A stretch of DNA of 64,000 bases, from contig NZ_QZXA01000009.1 in NCBI RefSeq assembly GCF_003601985.1, positions 279,070 through 343,069 on the forward strand, given 5' to 3'. Both the position numbers and the translations under genes were made by a program. A model generated the notes under the pieces. The model made no database searches. It had not been told where the DNA came from and saw nothing but the letters and a program-made list of their open reading frames with translations. Positions 41,100 to 49,502 of this stretch are shown piece after piece (position 1 is the stretch's first letter; every line of letters begins with the position of its first letter). This DNA is from Mesorhizobium jarvisii (GTDB lineage Bacteria; Pseudomonadota; Alphaproteobacteria; Rhizobiales; Rhizobiaceae).

Positions 41100-41468
41100 A
41101 TGACCATCAAGGGAAGCTGTCACTGCAAGGCGACGACATTCGAGGTTTCAGAGGCACCGGAAACGGTGACGCAATGCACCTGCTCGTTCTGCTCGAAACG
41201 TGGCTCGCTCTGGGCCTATTATACCCCCTCGCAGTTCAAGCTCATCACGCCTCTGAAAAACGTCTCCTTCTATGAGTGGGGCTCGAAAACCGTGAAACAT
41301 GGTTTTTGCGCCAACTGCGGCTGCGGCACGTTCACCGAGACGCCGGATTGGTCGACCGGCGAGCCGGATTTCGACAATCCGAAGATCAGCGTCAACTCGC
41401 GGCTGTTCGACGACTTCAATCTCGACAAGGTGGAAGTGGTGGTCATTGACGGCAAGAATCTCTGGTAA
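41100..41468 (+). CDS. GFA/CENP-V-family zinc protein
   Basis: A 122-residue Mss4-like-fold protein of the GFA (glutathione-dependent formaldehyde-activating) family. Zinc-binding cysteines are in GSCHCKATTFEV, CTCSFCSKRGSLW and FCANCGCGTFTE. Family members were linked to S-hydroxymethyl-glutathione formation, but that activity has been disputed, and most are of unknown function. The ribosome site GGAGAGG suits the ATG at 41100; an ATG at 41094 and a GTG at 41091 are alternatives. It precedes the OmpA lipoprotein gene. Confidence 0.87.
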   Translation: MTIKGSCHCKATTFEVSEAPETVTQCTCSFCSKRGSLWAYYTPSQFKLITPLKNVSFYEWGSKTVKHGFCANCGCGTFTETPDWSTGEPDFDNPKISVNSRLFDDFNLDKVEVVVIDGKNLW

Positions 41469-41595
41469 CTGATCCCCGGAAAAGCCGTCGCGGGTGCTTT
41501 TCCCGTTCCGCTTTTCGCCGCAATTCATGGTACAAGTCGCGCGAAGGGCTGATTTGGCGCCGTCGAAAAAGGCGCGACTTGGAGAGGGACCATCT

Positions 41596-42246
41596 ATGAA
41601 GAAGACCGTGCTCGTCGCCGTGGCGACGGCCTTGCTCGTGAGCGCCTGCACCACCACGGATCCGTATACGGGCGACCAGAAGATTTCCAACACGGCCGCA
41701 GGTGCTGGTCTCGGTGCCCTGGCAGGTGCCAGCCTCGGTCTGCTTGCCGGCGGCAATGACCGCCGCAACGCGCTGATCGGCGCTGGCATCGGTGCGCTGG
41801 CCGGCGGCGCCATCGGCGCCACCATGGATCAGAACGAAGCTGAACTGCGCCGGCAGCTCGAGGGTACCGGTGTCAGCGTCACTCGCAGTGGTGACCAGAT
41901 CATCCTCAATATGCCGTCGGACATCACCTTCAATGTCGATCAGGATGCGGTGAAGCCAGGCTTCTATCCGGTGCTGAACTCGGTTGCGCTGGTGCTGAAG
42001 AAATTCAAGCAGACCACGGTCGATGTTTTCGGTCATACCGATTCGACCGGCGGCGACCAGCACAATTTCGATCTGTCGCAGCGCCGCGCACTGGCGGTTG
42101 CCAACTATCTGTCCGGTCAGGGCGTCGATCAGCGCCGCTTCGCCGTCACCGGCTTCGGCAAGACGCGGCCGATCGCATCCAACGCGACGGCCGCCGGCCG
42201 CGAGCAGAACCGTCGCGTCGAGATCCAATTGTCGCCGCTCACCTGA
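41596..42246 (+). CDS. OmpA-family outer-membrane lipoprotein
   Basis: A 216-residue lipoprotein. The lipobox LVSAC gives lipidated Cys18. A glycine-rich hydrophobic region follows (AAGAGLGALAGASLGLLAGG and IGAGIGALAGGAIGATMD), as in YiaD-type proteins. The C-terminal OmpA_C domain (about 100-216), with VDVFGHTDSTGGDQHNFDLS and GFGKTRPIASN, binds peptidoglycan diaminopimelate. It should tether the outer membrane to the cell wall. A strong terminator follows. A decayed partial copy lies 1 kb downstream at 43120. Confidence 0.92.
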   Translation: MKKTVLVAVATALLVSACTTTDPYTGDQKISNTAAGAGLGALAGASLGLLAGGNDRRNALIGAGIGALAGGAIGATMDQNEAELRRQLEGTGVSVTRSGDQIILNMPSDITFNVDQDAVKPGFYPVLNSVALVLKKFKQTTVDVFGHTDSTGGDQHNFDLSQRRALAVANYLSGQGVDQRRFAVTGFGKTRPIASNATAAGREQNRRVEIQLSPLT

Positions 42247-42269
42247 CGATCTGTACCGCAACGAATGTG

Positions 42270-42300
42270 AAAACGGCCCCAATGCGGGGCCGTTTTTGTT
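42270..42300 (+). terminator. Rho-independent terminator of the OmpA lipoprotein gene
   Basis: CGGCCCC (42274-42280) pairs with GGGGCCG (42286-42292), flanked by AAAA and followed by TTTTTGTTT. A near-identical hairpin occurs at 43273-43307 after the OmpA remnant. Confidence 0.88.
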
Positions 42301-42491
42301 TGAGCGGCCATCGCACCCTGCAGCTGTCGCGCTTAAGAATTAGCAACAGCTAAATAACTGCTTTCCTACAGTCACGGAAAGGAATAGCATCATCGCTGTT
42401 CCAGAGGGGATGAGGCGGTACAACTGGCCGCGTAACAAGCATTTTCCCGCCTCGGTCTTGCACGGCCAGATGAAATGTCTGGGAGGAATGC

Positions 42492-43100
42492 ATGACAAGA
42501 ACAACCTGCCTCGGGCGCTGCGGCGTCCTCGCTTTGACCAGTATTGCGGGTCTGTGGTTGGGGCTCGCCACGGCTCAGGCCGAGGACGCCAACAAGGCCG
42601 ACATCGAAGCCTTGAAGAAATCATTGGCCAAGTATGAAGACTATACCGCAGCTGTCCGCGACCTCTATCTGTCGACGGTCGGCTGCGTCTTCTACAGTGG
42701 GGAAAAGATACCGGGCTCGATGGATTACCCGAAAGGCGCCATGGGCGTCCATTTCGTCAACGTCCCAAGCGTCGGCCAGAAGCTCGACCCGATGAAGCCC
42801 AACGTGCTGATCTACGAGCCGACCAAGAAAGGCCTGAAGTTGGTCGGCGTGGAGTGGCTGGTGCCGTTGACACCGAACGTCAAGGAAGTCCCCACACTGT
42901 TTGGCCAGAAATTCATGGGTCCGATGGAAGGACACTATCCGCTCATCCCGAGGGAGTTCGTCCACTACGATCTTCACGCCTGGCTGTTCAGGGACAATCC
43001 GAACGGCATGTTCAGTCCGACGAACCCGAACGTGAAATGCAGCAAGGCCGATTTTCCGATGCTGGAGAAGCCGACCAAGATGATGCCTGGGCCGATGTAG
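42492..43100 (+). CDS. Conserved hypothetical exported protein
   Basis: A 202-residue protein with a signal peptide (about 1-30, LALTSIAGLWLGLATAQAE) and a short helical region DIEALKKSLAKYEDYTAAVRD. The mature domain includes LSTVGCVFYSGEKIPGSMDY, and its C-terminal part shows FVHYDLHAWLFRDNPNGMFS. Two Cys residues (VGCVF, NVKCSK) could pair. The family seems common in Rhizobiales but I know no function. It lies between the intact OmpA lipoprotein gene and its truncated copy, and its codon use looks like that of its neighbours. Confidence 0.75.
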   Translation: MTRTTCLGRCGVLALTSIAGLWLGLATAQAEDANKADIEALKKSLAKYEDYTAAVRDLYLSTVGCVFYSGEKIPGSMDYPKGAMGVHFVNVPSVGQKLDPMKPNVLIYEPTKKGLKLVGVEWLVPLTPNVKEVPTLFGQKFMGPMEGHYPLIPREFVHYDLHAWLFRDNPNGMFSPTNPNVKCSKADFPMLEKPTKMMPGPM

Positions 43101-43119
43101 CGGCCGGCCAAGCCAATAC

Positions 43120-43275
43120 ATGTCGGCGCTGAATTCCGTTGCGTCGGTCCTGAAGAAGTTCCGCCGGACGACCGTCGACGTGTTCGGCCATGCCGATTCG
43201 AACAACAGCGACCAGCACAATTTCGATCTGTCGCAGCGCCATGCGCTGGCGGTCGCCAACTATCTGTCCGGCCAC
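43120..43275 (+). pseudogene. Truncated OmpA_C remnant, partial duplicate of the upstream lipoprotein gene
   Basis: Codons for SALNSVASVLKKFRRTTVDV and then HADSNNSDQHNFDLSQRHAL match the OmpA lipoprotein gene at about 41974-42117, with frequent third-base differences. The N-terminal half with its lipobox and the C-terminal third (from YLSG onward) are missing, and no ribosome site precedes its ATG. The frame runs on into a duplicate of the parental terminator. It is read as a decayed paralogue, not a gene. Confidence 0.8.
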
Positions 43276-43307
43276 AAAACGGCCCCTCGCGTGGGGCCGT
43301 TTTTGTG
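43273..43307 (+). terminator. Duplicate intrinsic terminator after the OmpA remnant
   Basis: CACAAAACGGCCCC pairs with GGGGCCGTTTTTGTG around TCGCGT, a longer version of the hairpin at 42270. It directly abuts the truncated OmpA sequence, showing that the C-terminal coding part was lost by internal deletion while the terminator was kept. Confidence 0.85.
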
Positions 43308-43332
43308 TTGTGAGCCCACTTAAGATATTGCG

Positions 43333-44460
43333 TCAGCCCGCTGTCATCGCGTCGGTGAGAATGGAGCAGATACGCGAGATTGCTTCATCCGAAAGATCTG
43401 TCCAGCAAGGCAGGCCCAGTTGAGTCGCAACAAGCGTCTCGGTGACCGGCAGCGGTACTTTGGGAAAATGTTCGAAGGCTGTGTGCCGATGCAGGCCGCC
43501 GCCCCACCATCGACGGACACCAATTCGGGCTTGCGTCAGCACATTGAGTGCCGTTTCCATCGAATCCGACGGCAGGCCAACGGTAACGGTGGAGGATATC
43601 CAGCGTTCGCCAAATCCATCCTGCACGTTCACCCCGGAAGTCGAAGCAAGCGAGCGGCAATAGCCTCTGGCAACACGCTGGTAGGCGGCACGTGTAAGTG
43701 TCCAACCGTCCAGTGCGGCGAGGCCGACGGCCGCGCCATACTCACTGAGCTTGCCATTCAACGCCGGCGATGCCGCCTCGCGCGAATTTGCAAAACCAAA
43801 ATTGGCCTTCTTCACAATTTCGTCGATCAGAGCACCGTCGTCGGACGCAATGAAGCAGCCTTCGCCAACGCCGAGTGCCTTGGTGGCATGCAGGCTGACG
43901 ACTGCCGGAACCCGCGATGGCGTCAGCGAGTCGAAGGCCGCGGCCGCGTCAATTGCCACGGCAAGACCGGTATCGCTCTTGAACCGGTCCCAGTTCGCGG
44001 CATCCATCGGGCCGCCGAACGGCATAACCGGCATGACGGCACCGACCTTGCCAGGAGCCTGCCTGAGGAGTTGTATCGCCGCCTCTGGCAACAATTGCTG
44101 GGTGTCGAGGTCGACGTCGACAAGCCAGGGAACGAGCCCTGCGAGGACCGCCGCGTGCGCGCTGGCGGCGAAGGTCCAGGACGGCATCATGCAGAGACTG
44201 CCCTTTGCCGGTTTCTGCGCCATCAGCGCCAGGGCCAACCCCAGCGTTGCGTTTGCCAGGCACACGACATGACCCACGGCGATGCGAGCCCTGAGACCTT
44301 CCTGGAAGCGCTGATTCAGCGGACCGTTGTTGCTGTACCAGCGGTTCGCGTCGATCTCGCGCAGATAGGGCAGAATGTCGTCCGCTGTTGGCAGGCGCGG
44401 GCGCGCGACCGGGACATCAGGCGTCGGATCGGGATCGGCATCCCATAATTTGCTTGTCAT
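43333..44460 (-). CDS. DegT/DnrJ/EryC1/StrS-family PLP aminotransferase
   Basis: A 375-residue sugar-aminotransferase-like protein. The N-terminal NRWYSNNGPLNQRFQEGLRA fits dTDP-sugar aminotransferases (VioA/FdtB-like). The PLP-binding Lys is in SLHATKALGVGEG (about residue 191), and PSWTFAASAHAAVLAG and GAVMPVMPFGGP are family motifs. Members transfer an amino group to keto-sugars in surface polysaccharide or glycoside synthesis; the substrate is unknown. Its ATG overlaps the stop of the radical SAM gene by 4 nt, so the two are co-translated. It is the last gene of the leftward pair. Confidence 0.88.
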   Translation of the reverse strand: MTSKLWDADPDPTPDVPVARPRLPTADDILPYLREIDANRWYSNNGPLNQRFQEGLRARIAVGHVVCLANATLGLALALMAQKPAKGSLCMMPSWTFAASAHAAVLAGLVPWLVDVDLDTQQLLPEAAIQLLRQAPGKVGAVMPVMPFGGPMDAANWDRFKSDTGLAVAIDAAAAFDSLTPSRVPAVVSLHATKALGVGEGCFIASDDGALIDEIVKKANFGFANSREAASPALNGKLSEYGAAVGLAALDGWTLTRAAYQRVARGYCRSLASTSGVNVQDGFGERWISSTVTVGLPSDSMETALNVLTQARIGVRRWWGGGLHRHTAFEHFPKVPLPVTETLVATQLGLPCWTDLSDEAISRICSILTDAMTAG

Positions 44461-46127
44461 GAAGCTTTACGGCCGTCGGCAATCCTGAGGTATAAATCTT
44501 CATTGGCCGGCAATGGCCGCAAGGTTTCGGGCCGGCTGCTGCCGATCTGGAACCGGGTTGAGTTTTGCGAGACGGTATAGAAATGCCAATGATCGGCGCA
44601 TAGAAATACGAAGCTGGCAAAGGATATAGCTTCCTGGCCACAGAGGCGACGGTTACGGCGCCAGTGCCTCACATACGCGCTGCCAAGCGACATCGCCTCT
44701 CGCTTGGCAATGATGGTTCGAGCAAGGCGTGCAGCCATCAGAGCCGCACCGGCCAACTCAGCGAGCCGGCTAAGGCTGGAATGTTTTCTTCCAGCCAGGG
44801 CCGCCTGGGACGCCCGGCTGCGGCGGAACCCTGGCGACCCCACGTAGCCATTCACCAGGCGATCGAAATAGGCATCCGGCTGGTACAGGCGCCGCACCAG
44901 CCTGTCGTAGCCGGCCTTGAGGACTTCGCGCGTCATGTTCTTGGGATGAAAGCTGACATGTGGGTCGCTGAGATCCAGCCGACCTTCGGTCTTCAGCCGA
45001 TCGTAAAGTGGCGTCGTTGGAATTGGACACAGGACGGCCACCGACACCAGCGCGATGCCGCTTTGCTGAATGAATTCAAACTGCTCGTCGAAGATCGCTT
45101 CGTCGTCGGCGTCGAACCCGACGATGAAGCCGGCGTGGATCACCAGCCCCTTGTCGCGGATGCGCTGCAGCTTCTCAAGCATGGAGTCGCCGCGAACGTT
45201 TTGAACCTTCCTGGTTTCGGCCAATGACGAGGCGCGAGGCGATTCGATTCCGACAAAGACCTGGCGGAAATTGGCCATCCGCATCAGGTCGAGCATTTCC
45301 TCATCGTCGCCCAGATTGATGCTGGCCTCGGTGGAGAAGATCAATGGATAGTTGTTGGCCCGCTGCCAATCGATCAGCACGCGCAGCAACTCCTTGGCCT
45401 TGGCCTTGTTGCCGATAAAATTGTCGTCGACCAGGAAGCAGGTGCTGAATCCGGCTTTCACGATCGCCTCGAATTCGAGGACCATCTGCGCGGGTAACTT
45501 GAGACGCGGGCGGCGACCGAAAATGGTGATGATGTCGCAGAATTCGCACATGAATGGACATCCGCGCGAAAACTGCAGCGATGCTACCATATAGCGTCCG
45601 GGTTTCAGCAGGTCATATCGCGGCGTCGGCACGGTCTCCATGTTGGTTTTGGCGTCTTGCTCGTAACGCCGTTGCACCACCCCGTCTTGCGCGAAAGCCG
45701 TAAGGAATCGCGGCCATGTCTCCTCGGCTTCGCCGATGAAACGCACGTCGCAGCGATCGACGAACTCCGATTCAGCCACTGAAACGTAGGGGCCACCGAC
45801 CACCGCGGTGACCGGAAGATCACGCAGCCTATCCAGGATCTCGAACATGCGGTCGCGCTGCACGATCATGCCGGTCACGCCAACGATGTCGAAGTCGCCA
45901 AGCTGCTCGAAATCGATGTCCTCGACGTTCTCGTCGACCAGCACGACATCGCAATGCTCCGGAGCAAGGGCCGCCAGCGCCGGCAACGAGCCCGTCACGA
46001 TCCAACTGCGCTTGCTGCCTGGTAAAATGGAAAGGACTTCATCACGGGTCCAGATGGAAGGGTGGAAGCGCGGATTGATGAGACAAACGCGAAGCCGGCG
46101 CGGCGAAGGGATGTGCGAACTGTGCAT
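44457..46127 (-). CDS. Cobalamin-binding-domain radical SAM protein
   Basis: A 556-residue class B-like radical SAM protein. The N-terminal B12-binding Rossmann-like domain (about 12-150) has DVVLVDENVEDIDFEQLGDF and TAVVGGPYVSVAESEFVDR. The radical SAM CxxxCxxC is in FSRGCPFMCEFCDII (Cys about 187, 191, 194). The C-terminal part resembles the DUF4070 region of HpnP-type enzymes, followed by a tail of about 150 residues. Family members often methylate unactivated carbons. No squalene/hopanoid gene is nearby, so the substrate is probably different. It is divergent from the methyltransferase gene (111-bp spacer) and co-translated with the DegT gene. Confidence 0.88.
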   Translation of the reverse strand: MHSSHIPSPRRLRVCLINPRFHPSIWTRDEVLSILPGSKRSWIVTGSLPALAALAPEHCDVVLVDENVEDIDFEQLGDFDIVGVTGMIVQRDRMFEILDRLRDLPVTAVVGGPYVSVAESEFVDRCDVRFIGEAEETWPRFLTAFAQDGVVQRRYEQDAKTNMETVPTPRYDLLKPGRYMVASLQFSRGCPFMCEFCDIITIFGRRPRLKLPAQMVLEFEAIVKAGFSTCFLVDDNFIGNKAKAKELLRVLIDWQRANNYPLIFSTEASINLGDDEEMLDLMRMANFRQVFVGIESPRASSLAETRKVQNVRGDSMLEKLQRIRDKGLVIHAGFIVGFDADDEAIFDEQFEFIQQSGIALVSVAVLCPIPTTPLYDRLKTEGRLDLSDPHVSFHPKNMTREVLKAGYDRLVRRLYQPDAYFDRLVNGYVGSPGFRRSRASQAALAGRKHSSLSRLAELAGAALMAARLARTIIAKREAMSLGSAYVRHWRRNRRLCGQEAISFASFVFLCADHWHFYTVSQNSTRFQIGSSRPETLRPLPANEDLYLRIADGRKAS

Positions 46128-46238
46128 CGTGTTGGGCCGATCTGACCAGAGGTACTGGGGCGCATCGTTTCATGTCGTTGATGGCGTGATATACAGGGCC
46201 ATGTCGAACGTATAGGGCAATTCCATGAGATATTACAA

Positions 46239-46871
46239 TTGACTGACATAGATCCGTACAGCGCGCTTGTTGCGCATTATGAGGCGTGTTTTGCGCGACA
46301 CGGAGACACATTTAAAGGAGTCGACTGGCCCGATGCCGAAGGGGCAGCGACGCGTTATCGCGTGATGGCAGAGGTGATGCGTGAGCGCGGCTCAGTCGAC
46401 CTGCTCGACTTCGGCTGCGGCGCTGGTCATTTCCTCGACTATCTGCGCCAGACTGATCGCAAGGTGCGCTACCGGGGGCTCGATCTGTCGGCGCGGTTTG
46501 TTGACCTGTGCCGGCGCAAGTATCCCGGCGTGGCGTTTGACTGCCTGGACGTGATGCAGGACGGGGCAGCTGTGCCCGAGGCCGACTACATCGTCATGAA
46601 CGGTGTCTTCACCGAGCGCTGCGGCATCGCCTACGAGACGATGTTCGGTGCAATGACTGGATTGCTGGCAAAAATGTTCCCGTATGCACGCAAGGGAATG
46701 GCCTTCAACTTGATGTCCAAACACGTCGACTGGGAGCGAGAGGATCTCTTTCACGTGCCCTATGACCAGATCAGCCGCTTTGTCGTCGGTCAATTGTCGC
46801 GCCATCACGTCATTCGCGCCGACTACGGGCTCTACGAATACACTGTTTACGTCTACAAGGCTGCCGCATAG
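46239..46871 (+). CDS. Class I SAM-dependent methyltransferase
   Basis: A 210-residue methyltransferase. The SAM-binding motif I is LLDFGCGAGHFLDYL (about residues 52-66), and the motif II/III region is VRYRGLDLSARFV. The N-terminal HYEACFARHGDTFKGVDWPD is conserved in homologues, so the TTG at 46239 is preferred although its ribosome site is weak (next ATG at 46366 would remove it). The acceptor is unknown. It starts the rightward five-gene run in the glycan-like cluster. Confidence 0.85.
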   Translation: MTDIDPYSALVAHYEACFARHGDTFKGVDWPDAEGAATRYRVMAEVMRERGSVDLLDFGCGAGHFLDYLRQTDRKVRYRGLDLSARFVDLCRRKYPGVAFDCLDVMQDGAAVPEADYIVMNGVFTERCGIAYETMFGAMTGLLAKMFPYARKGMAFNLMSKHVDWEREDLFHVPYDQISRFVVGQLSRHHVIRADYGLYEYTVYVYKAAA

Positions 46872-46934
46872 CCGGACAATCCACGGTGATGACGAGCAGA
46901 CCAGGGATGCAAGGCAAGGGCGCACGGGGGCGGC

Positions 46935-47603
46935 ATGGCGGATGTGGTCATTTTCGGGGCAGGGCAGCTCGCCGAAGTTGCCAAGGCCTATCTCGACAGA
47001 TTCGGCGAGGATCGTGTCGTTGGGTTCACTGTCGACGAAGCCTTCCTCACGCAACCCGAGTTCAAGGGCCTTCCCGTGGTCGCCTGGGAAAGGCTTGAGG
47101 AGCGCTTCCCGCCTGATGCCGTCAAGCTGCTCGGTCCGCTCAGCTACCAGAATCTCAACGAGTTCCGCAGGAATAGGCACGCGGAGGGCAGGGAGCGTGG
47201 ATACGGCTTTGCGCGCTTTATCCATCCCTCGACCCACAATATGGCGGAGACGGTTGGCGACAACTGCTTCATTCTGGAAAACTGCACGCTGCAGCCGTTT
47301 GTTCGCCTCGGCGAGGGCATCATCATGTGGAGCGGCAGCCATGTGGGTCATCACTCCATCCTCGAGGACTTCTGCTTCGTGTCGTCGCAGGTGGGCTTGG
47401 CGAGCGGCGTCCGTATCGGTACGTGCAGCCTGATCGGCGGCCAGGTCGGCGTCGACAACGGCATCACGATCGGCGCGGGAAGCTACATTGAGTCTCGTTG
47501 CATGATCCGGCGCGATGTGCCGCCCAACAGTGTGGTTCGTCATCCCTCGGATCTGCCGAAGCCCTATTCCAGCGCCCGCATCAAGTCGATGAAGTTCCGC
47601 TGA
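46935..47603 (+). CDS. NeuD-like sugar O-/N-acyltransferase (hexapeptide repeat)
   Basis: A 222-residue protein. The N-terminal Rossmann-like part MADVVIFGAGQLAEVAKAYL is followed by a left-handed beta-helix of hexapeptide repeats (about 100-205, NCFILENCTLQPFVRLGEGI, MWSGSHVGHHSILEDFCFVS). The catalytic His is in GSHVGHHS. NeuD-type proteins acetylate nonulosonic or amino sugars using acetyl-CoA. The stop overlaps the next start by 1 nt (TGATG), so translation is coupled to the propeller-like gene. Confidence 0.87.
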   Translation: MADVVIFGAGQLAEVAKAYLDRFGEDRVVGFTVDEAFLTQPEFKGLPVVAWERLEERFPPDAVKLLGPLSYQNLNEFRRNRHAEGRERGYGFARFIHPSTHNMAETVGDNCFILENCTLQPFVRLGEGIIMWSGSHVGHHSILEDFCFVSSQVGLASGVRIGTCSLIGGQVGVDNGITIGAGSYIESRCMIRRDVPPNSVVRHPSDLPKPYSSARIKSMKFR

Positions 47604-48553
47604 TGCCCGACCATCAGAGGAAATGGACCCGGCGGGGATTGCTGGTGTCGGTAAAGGCGGGAGGGTGGTGGGCCAGTCACGCACAGTCCCCAACGGTTCT
47701 CGCCCTTTCGCCTCGGCTTTGGCGTATCTATTTCGCAGGACGCAACAGGGACAACCTGTCATCCATTCTGGCCGTCGACGTCGACCCGCAAGACGGCATG
47801 CGTGTGTTGGACGAGCATCTCGATCCACTCCTGGAGTGGGGCCCGCCAGGGAGCTTCGATAGCACCGGGCTGGGGCCGTCTTGTGCGCTGACAATCGGTG
47901 GGCGCGTGCACCTCTATTATTCGGGTGTTTATCCACGCAACGATGTCAGCTTCCAGATCGCCATCGGGCTCGCCATCAGCGATGACGGGCTGAGTTTCAA
48001 GAAGGCATTCGCCGGTCCGGTCCGGGGCATTGGTCCGGCAGATCCGTATTTCGTGTCGACGCCCTTCGTCGGAAAGACCAAGTACGGCTATCGCATGTGG
48101 TATGTGAGCGGCACCGGCTGGGCGCAGGTAAACGGCGTTTGGGAGCCTGAATATGTCCTGCGCAGCTGTGATTCATTAGACGCCATCGTGTGGGAAGCGG
48201 AATCGATCGCCGTCTCCGCTGACGACCTTGGTGACGGTATCAGTCAGACGCGCCCCTGGATCACGAATGAGGCTGGCGGCATGCGCCTGTGGTACAGCCG
48301 GCGCGGGCGGGACTTTCGCGCTGGCGGCAAAGAAGCTTACCGACTGTTTTCTCGTCGCATGGACACCCGGAACGGAACCGTCGGTGGAGCCGAGCCTGTG
48401 ATTTTCAGCAATCCGCCGGCCGCCGGCGAATTCGACAGCTCGATGCAGGCCTATTGCTGCATCATGCAGCGCCCCTCCGGCGACGTGATGTTCTACAATG
48501 GCAACGGGTTTGGCGAGGCCGGCATCGGCTGGGCAACTCGCGATTTGACTTGA
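47603..48553 (+). CDS. Five-bladed beta-propeller-like protein (GH43/GH117-type fold)
   Basis: A 316-residue protein whose repeats look like blades of a glycosidase-type propeller: VHLYYSGVYPRNDVSFQIAI, YGYRMWYVSGTGW, RPWITNEAGGMRLWYSR, DVMFYNGNGFGEAGIGWATR. Similar proteins sit in polysaccharide loci next to NeuD-like and methyltransferase genes. Clear catalytic Asp/Glu positions of GH43 are not identifiable by eye, so enzyme activity is uncertain. There is no signal peptide, which suggests a cytosolic role on a nucleotide or lipid-linked sugar, not extracellular digestion. Overlaps neuD by 1 nt. Confidence 0.72.
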   Translation: MPDHQRKWTRRGLLVSVKAGGWWASHAQSPTVLALSPRLWRIYFAGRNRDNLSSILAVDVDPQDGMRVLDEHLDPLLEWGPPGSFDSTGLGPSCALTIGGRVHLYYSGVYPRNDVSFQIAIGLAISDDGLSFKKAFAGPVRGIGPADPYFVSTPFVGKTKYGYRMWYVSGTGWAQVNGVWEPEYVLRSCDSLDAIVWEAESIAVSADDLGDGISQTRPWITNEAGGMRLWYSRRGRDFRAGGKEAYRLFSRRMDTRNGTVGGAEPVIFSNPPAAGEFDSSMQAYCCIMQRPSGDVMFYNGNGFGEAGIGWATRDLT

Positions 48554-48563
48554 GCAGGCTCGA

Positions 48564-49502
48564 ATGACTTTCGAATTTCGCATCCCGATCCTGCCCGAAC
48601 AGGAGTTTTTTTCAAACGTCAAACTGGCTGCTTTGTCGCTGGCCAGTCTCGGCGGCACCTATGCCACCGCCCCCATTTTGGTCTCCGTGGGGGGGCATGC
48701 CGACTTCGGCGAAATCAGTGCCGTCAATCGATGGTCATCGGCCTACCCGGTGACGTGGCGTCCCGTGCCTCACGCTGTCAGCGATCGGGGCTTTTCCTCG
48801 GGCTTCGACCGCTATGCCGAACCGCCAAGCGGCGATGTCATCATCCTTGTCGATGCCGATGCCTGCCTGATGCGGCCTATCGACGGCCTTCTGCAAAGCA
48901 TGCGCGACGCCGACCGTCCTGCTGTGGCCGGGCTGCCGGCGCATTTCTCGCCATTCTCGAGAAATGGCGCCGAAAATGACGCCGCGTGGCGCCGACTTCT
49001 TGGGGCATTCGGCTTCGGCGACACGCCCCTGAACTTCCGATATTCCCAGTCGCCTGATGAAGCGTTCGGTGGCTGCCCGCCGTATTTCAACTATGGTTTC
49101 GTCGCCTTCAACAAGATGGCATTCACCGCTATTCAACCATTGATCCGCCCACTGACGGCGCGCGTGTTGGACTATTTGAAGGATACGCCCTCCATTTTCT
49201 TTTCTGCCCAGATCGCGCTGTCATTGGCGATCCTGACGGTTGGAGCCGATCCTTTGCCGCTTGGGCCGGAGTACAACTGCCCGAACTCGGACGAGATGCT
49301 GGCTCACGGGCTGCACGACGCGGCTGATATCAGGGTGCTGCATTATCTTCGCCGCGAGCAGTTCGACCGTCACAGCTTCCTGCGCAAGCGCGATGAATTC
49401 GACGCTTTCTGCAACAGGTCATTCGCATCTCCGGTTCTGCAAGCCTTCCAGCAGCACGTTCGAAGTCTGCCTCGCCTCTTCTATGGCGAAGGGGGAACAT
49501 AG
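48564..49502 (+). CDS. GT-A-like glycosyltransferase-related protein
   Basis: A 312-residue protein with a nucleotide-sugar transferase look: LKLAALSLASLGGTY near the N-terminus, and VIILVDADACLMRPIDGLL giving a DxD-type motif (Asp97 and Asp99). FGGCPPYFNYGFVAFNK resembles the GT8 block YFNSG. It could transfer a sugar to a lipid or protein acceptor. No membrane segment is evident. GAGCAGG lies just upstream. Its stop overlaps the WbqC start by 1 nt, so it belongs to the cluster. Confidence 0.65.
   Translation: MTFEFRIPILPEQEFFSNVKLAALSLASLGGTYATAPILVSVGGHADFGEISAVNRWSSAYPVTWRPVPHAVSDRGFSSGFDRYAEPPSGDVIILVDADACLMRPIDGLLQSMRDADRPAVAGLPAHFSPFSRNGAENDAAWRRLLGAFGFGDTPLNFRYSQSPDEAFGGCPPYFNYGFVAFNKMAFTAIQPLIRPLTARVLDYLKDTPSIFFSAQIALSLAILTVGADPLPLGPEYNCPNSDEMLAHGLHDAADIRVLHYLRREQFDRHSFLRKRDEFDAFCNRSFASPVLQAFQQHVRSLPRLFYGEGGT

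Noticed and set aside
43120..43323. A 67-codon frame that looks like a small OmpA protein
   Set aside because: It lacks the signal, lipobox, most of the domain and a ribosome site, and reads through into the terminator; treated as a pseudogene.
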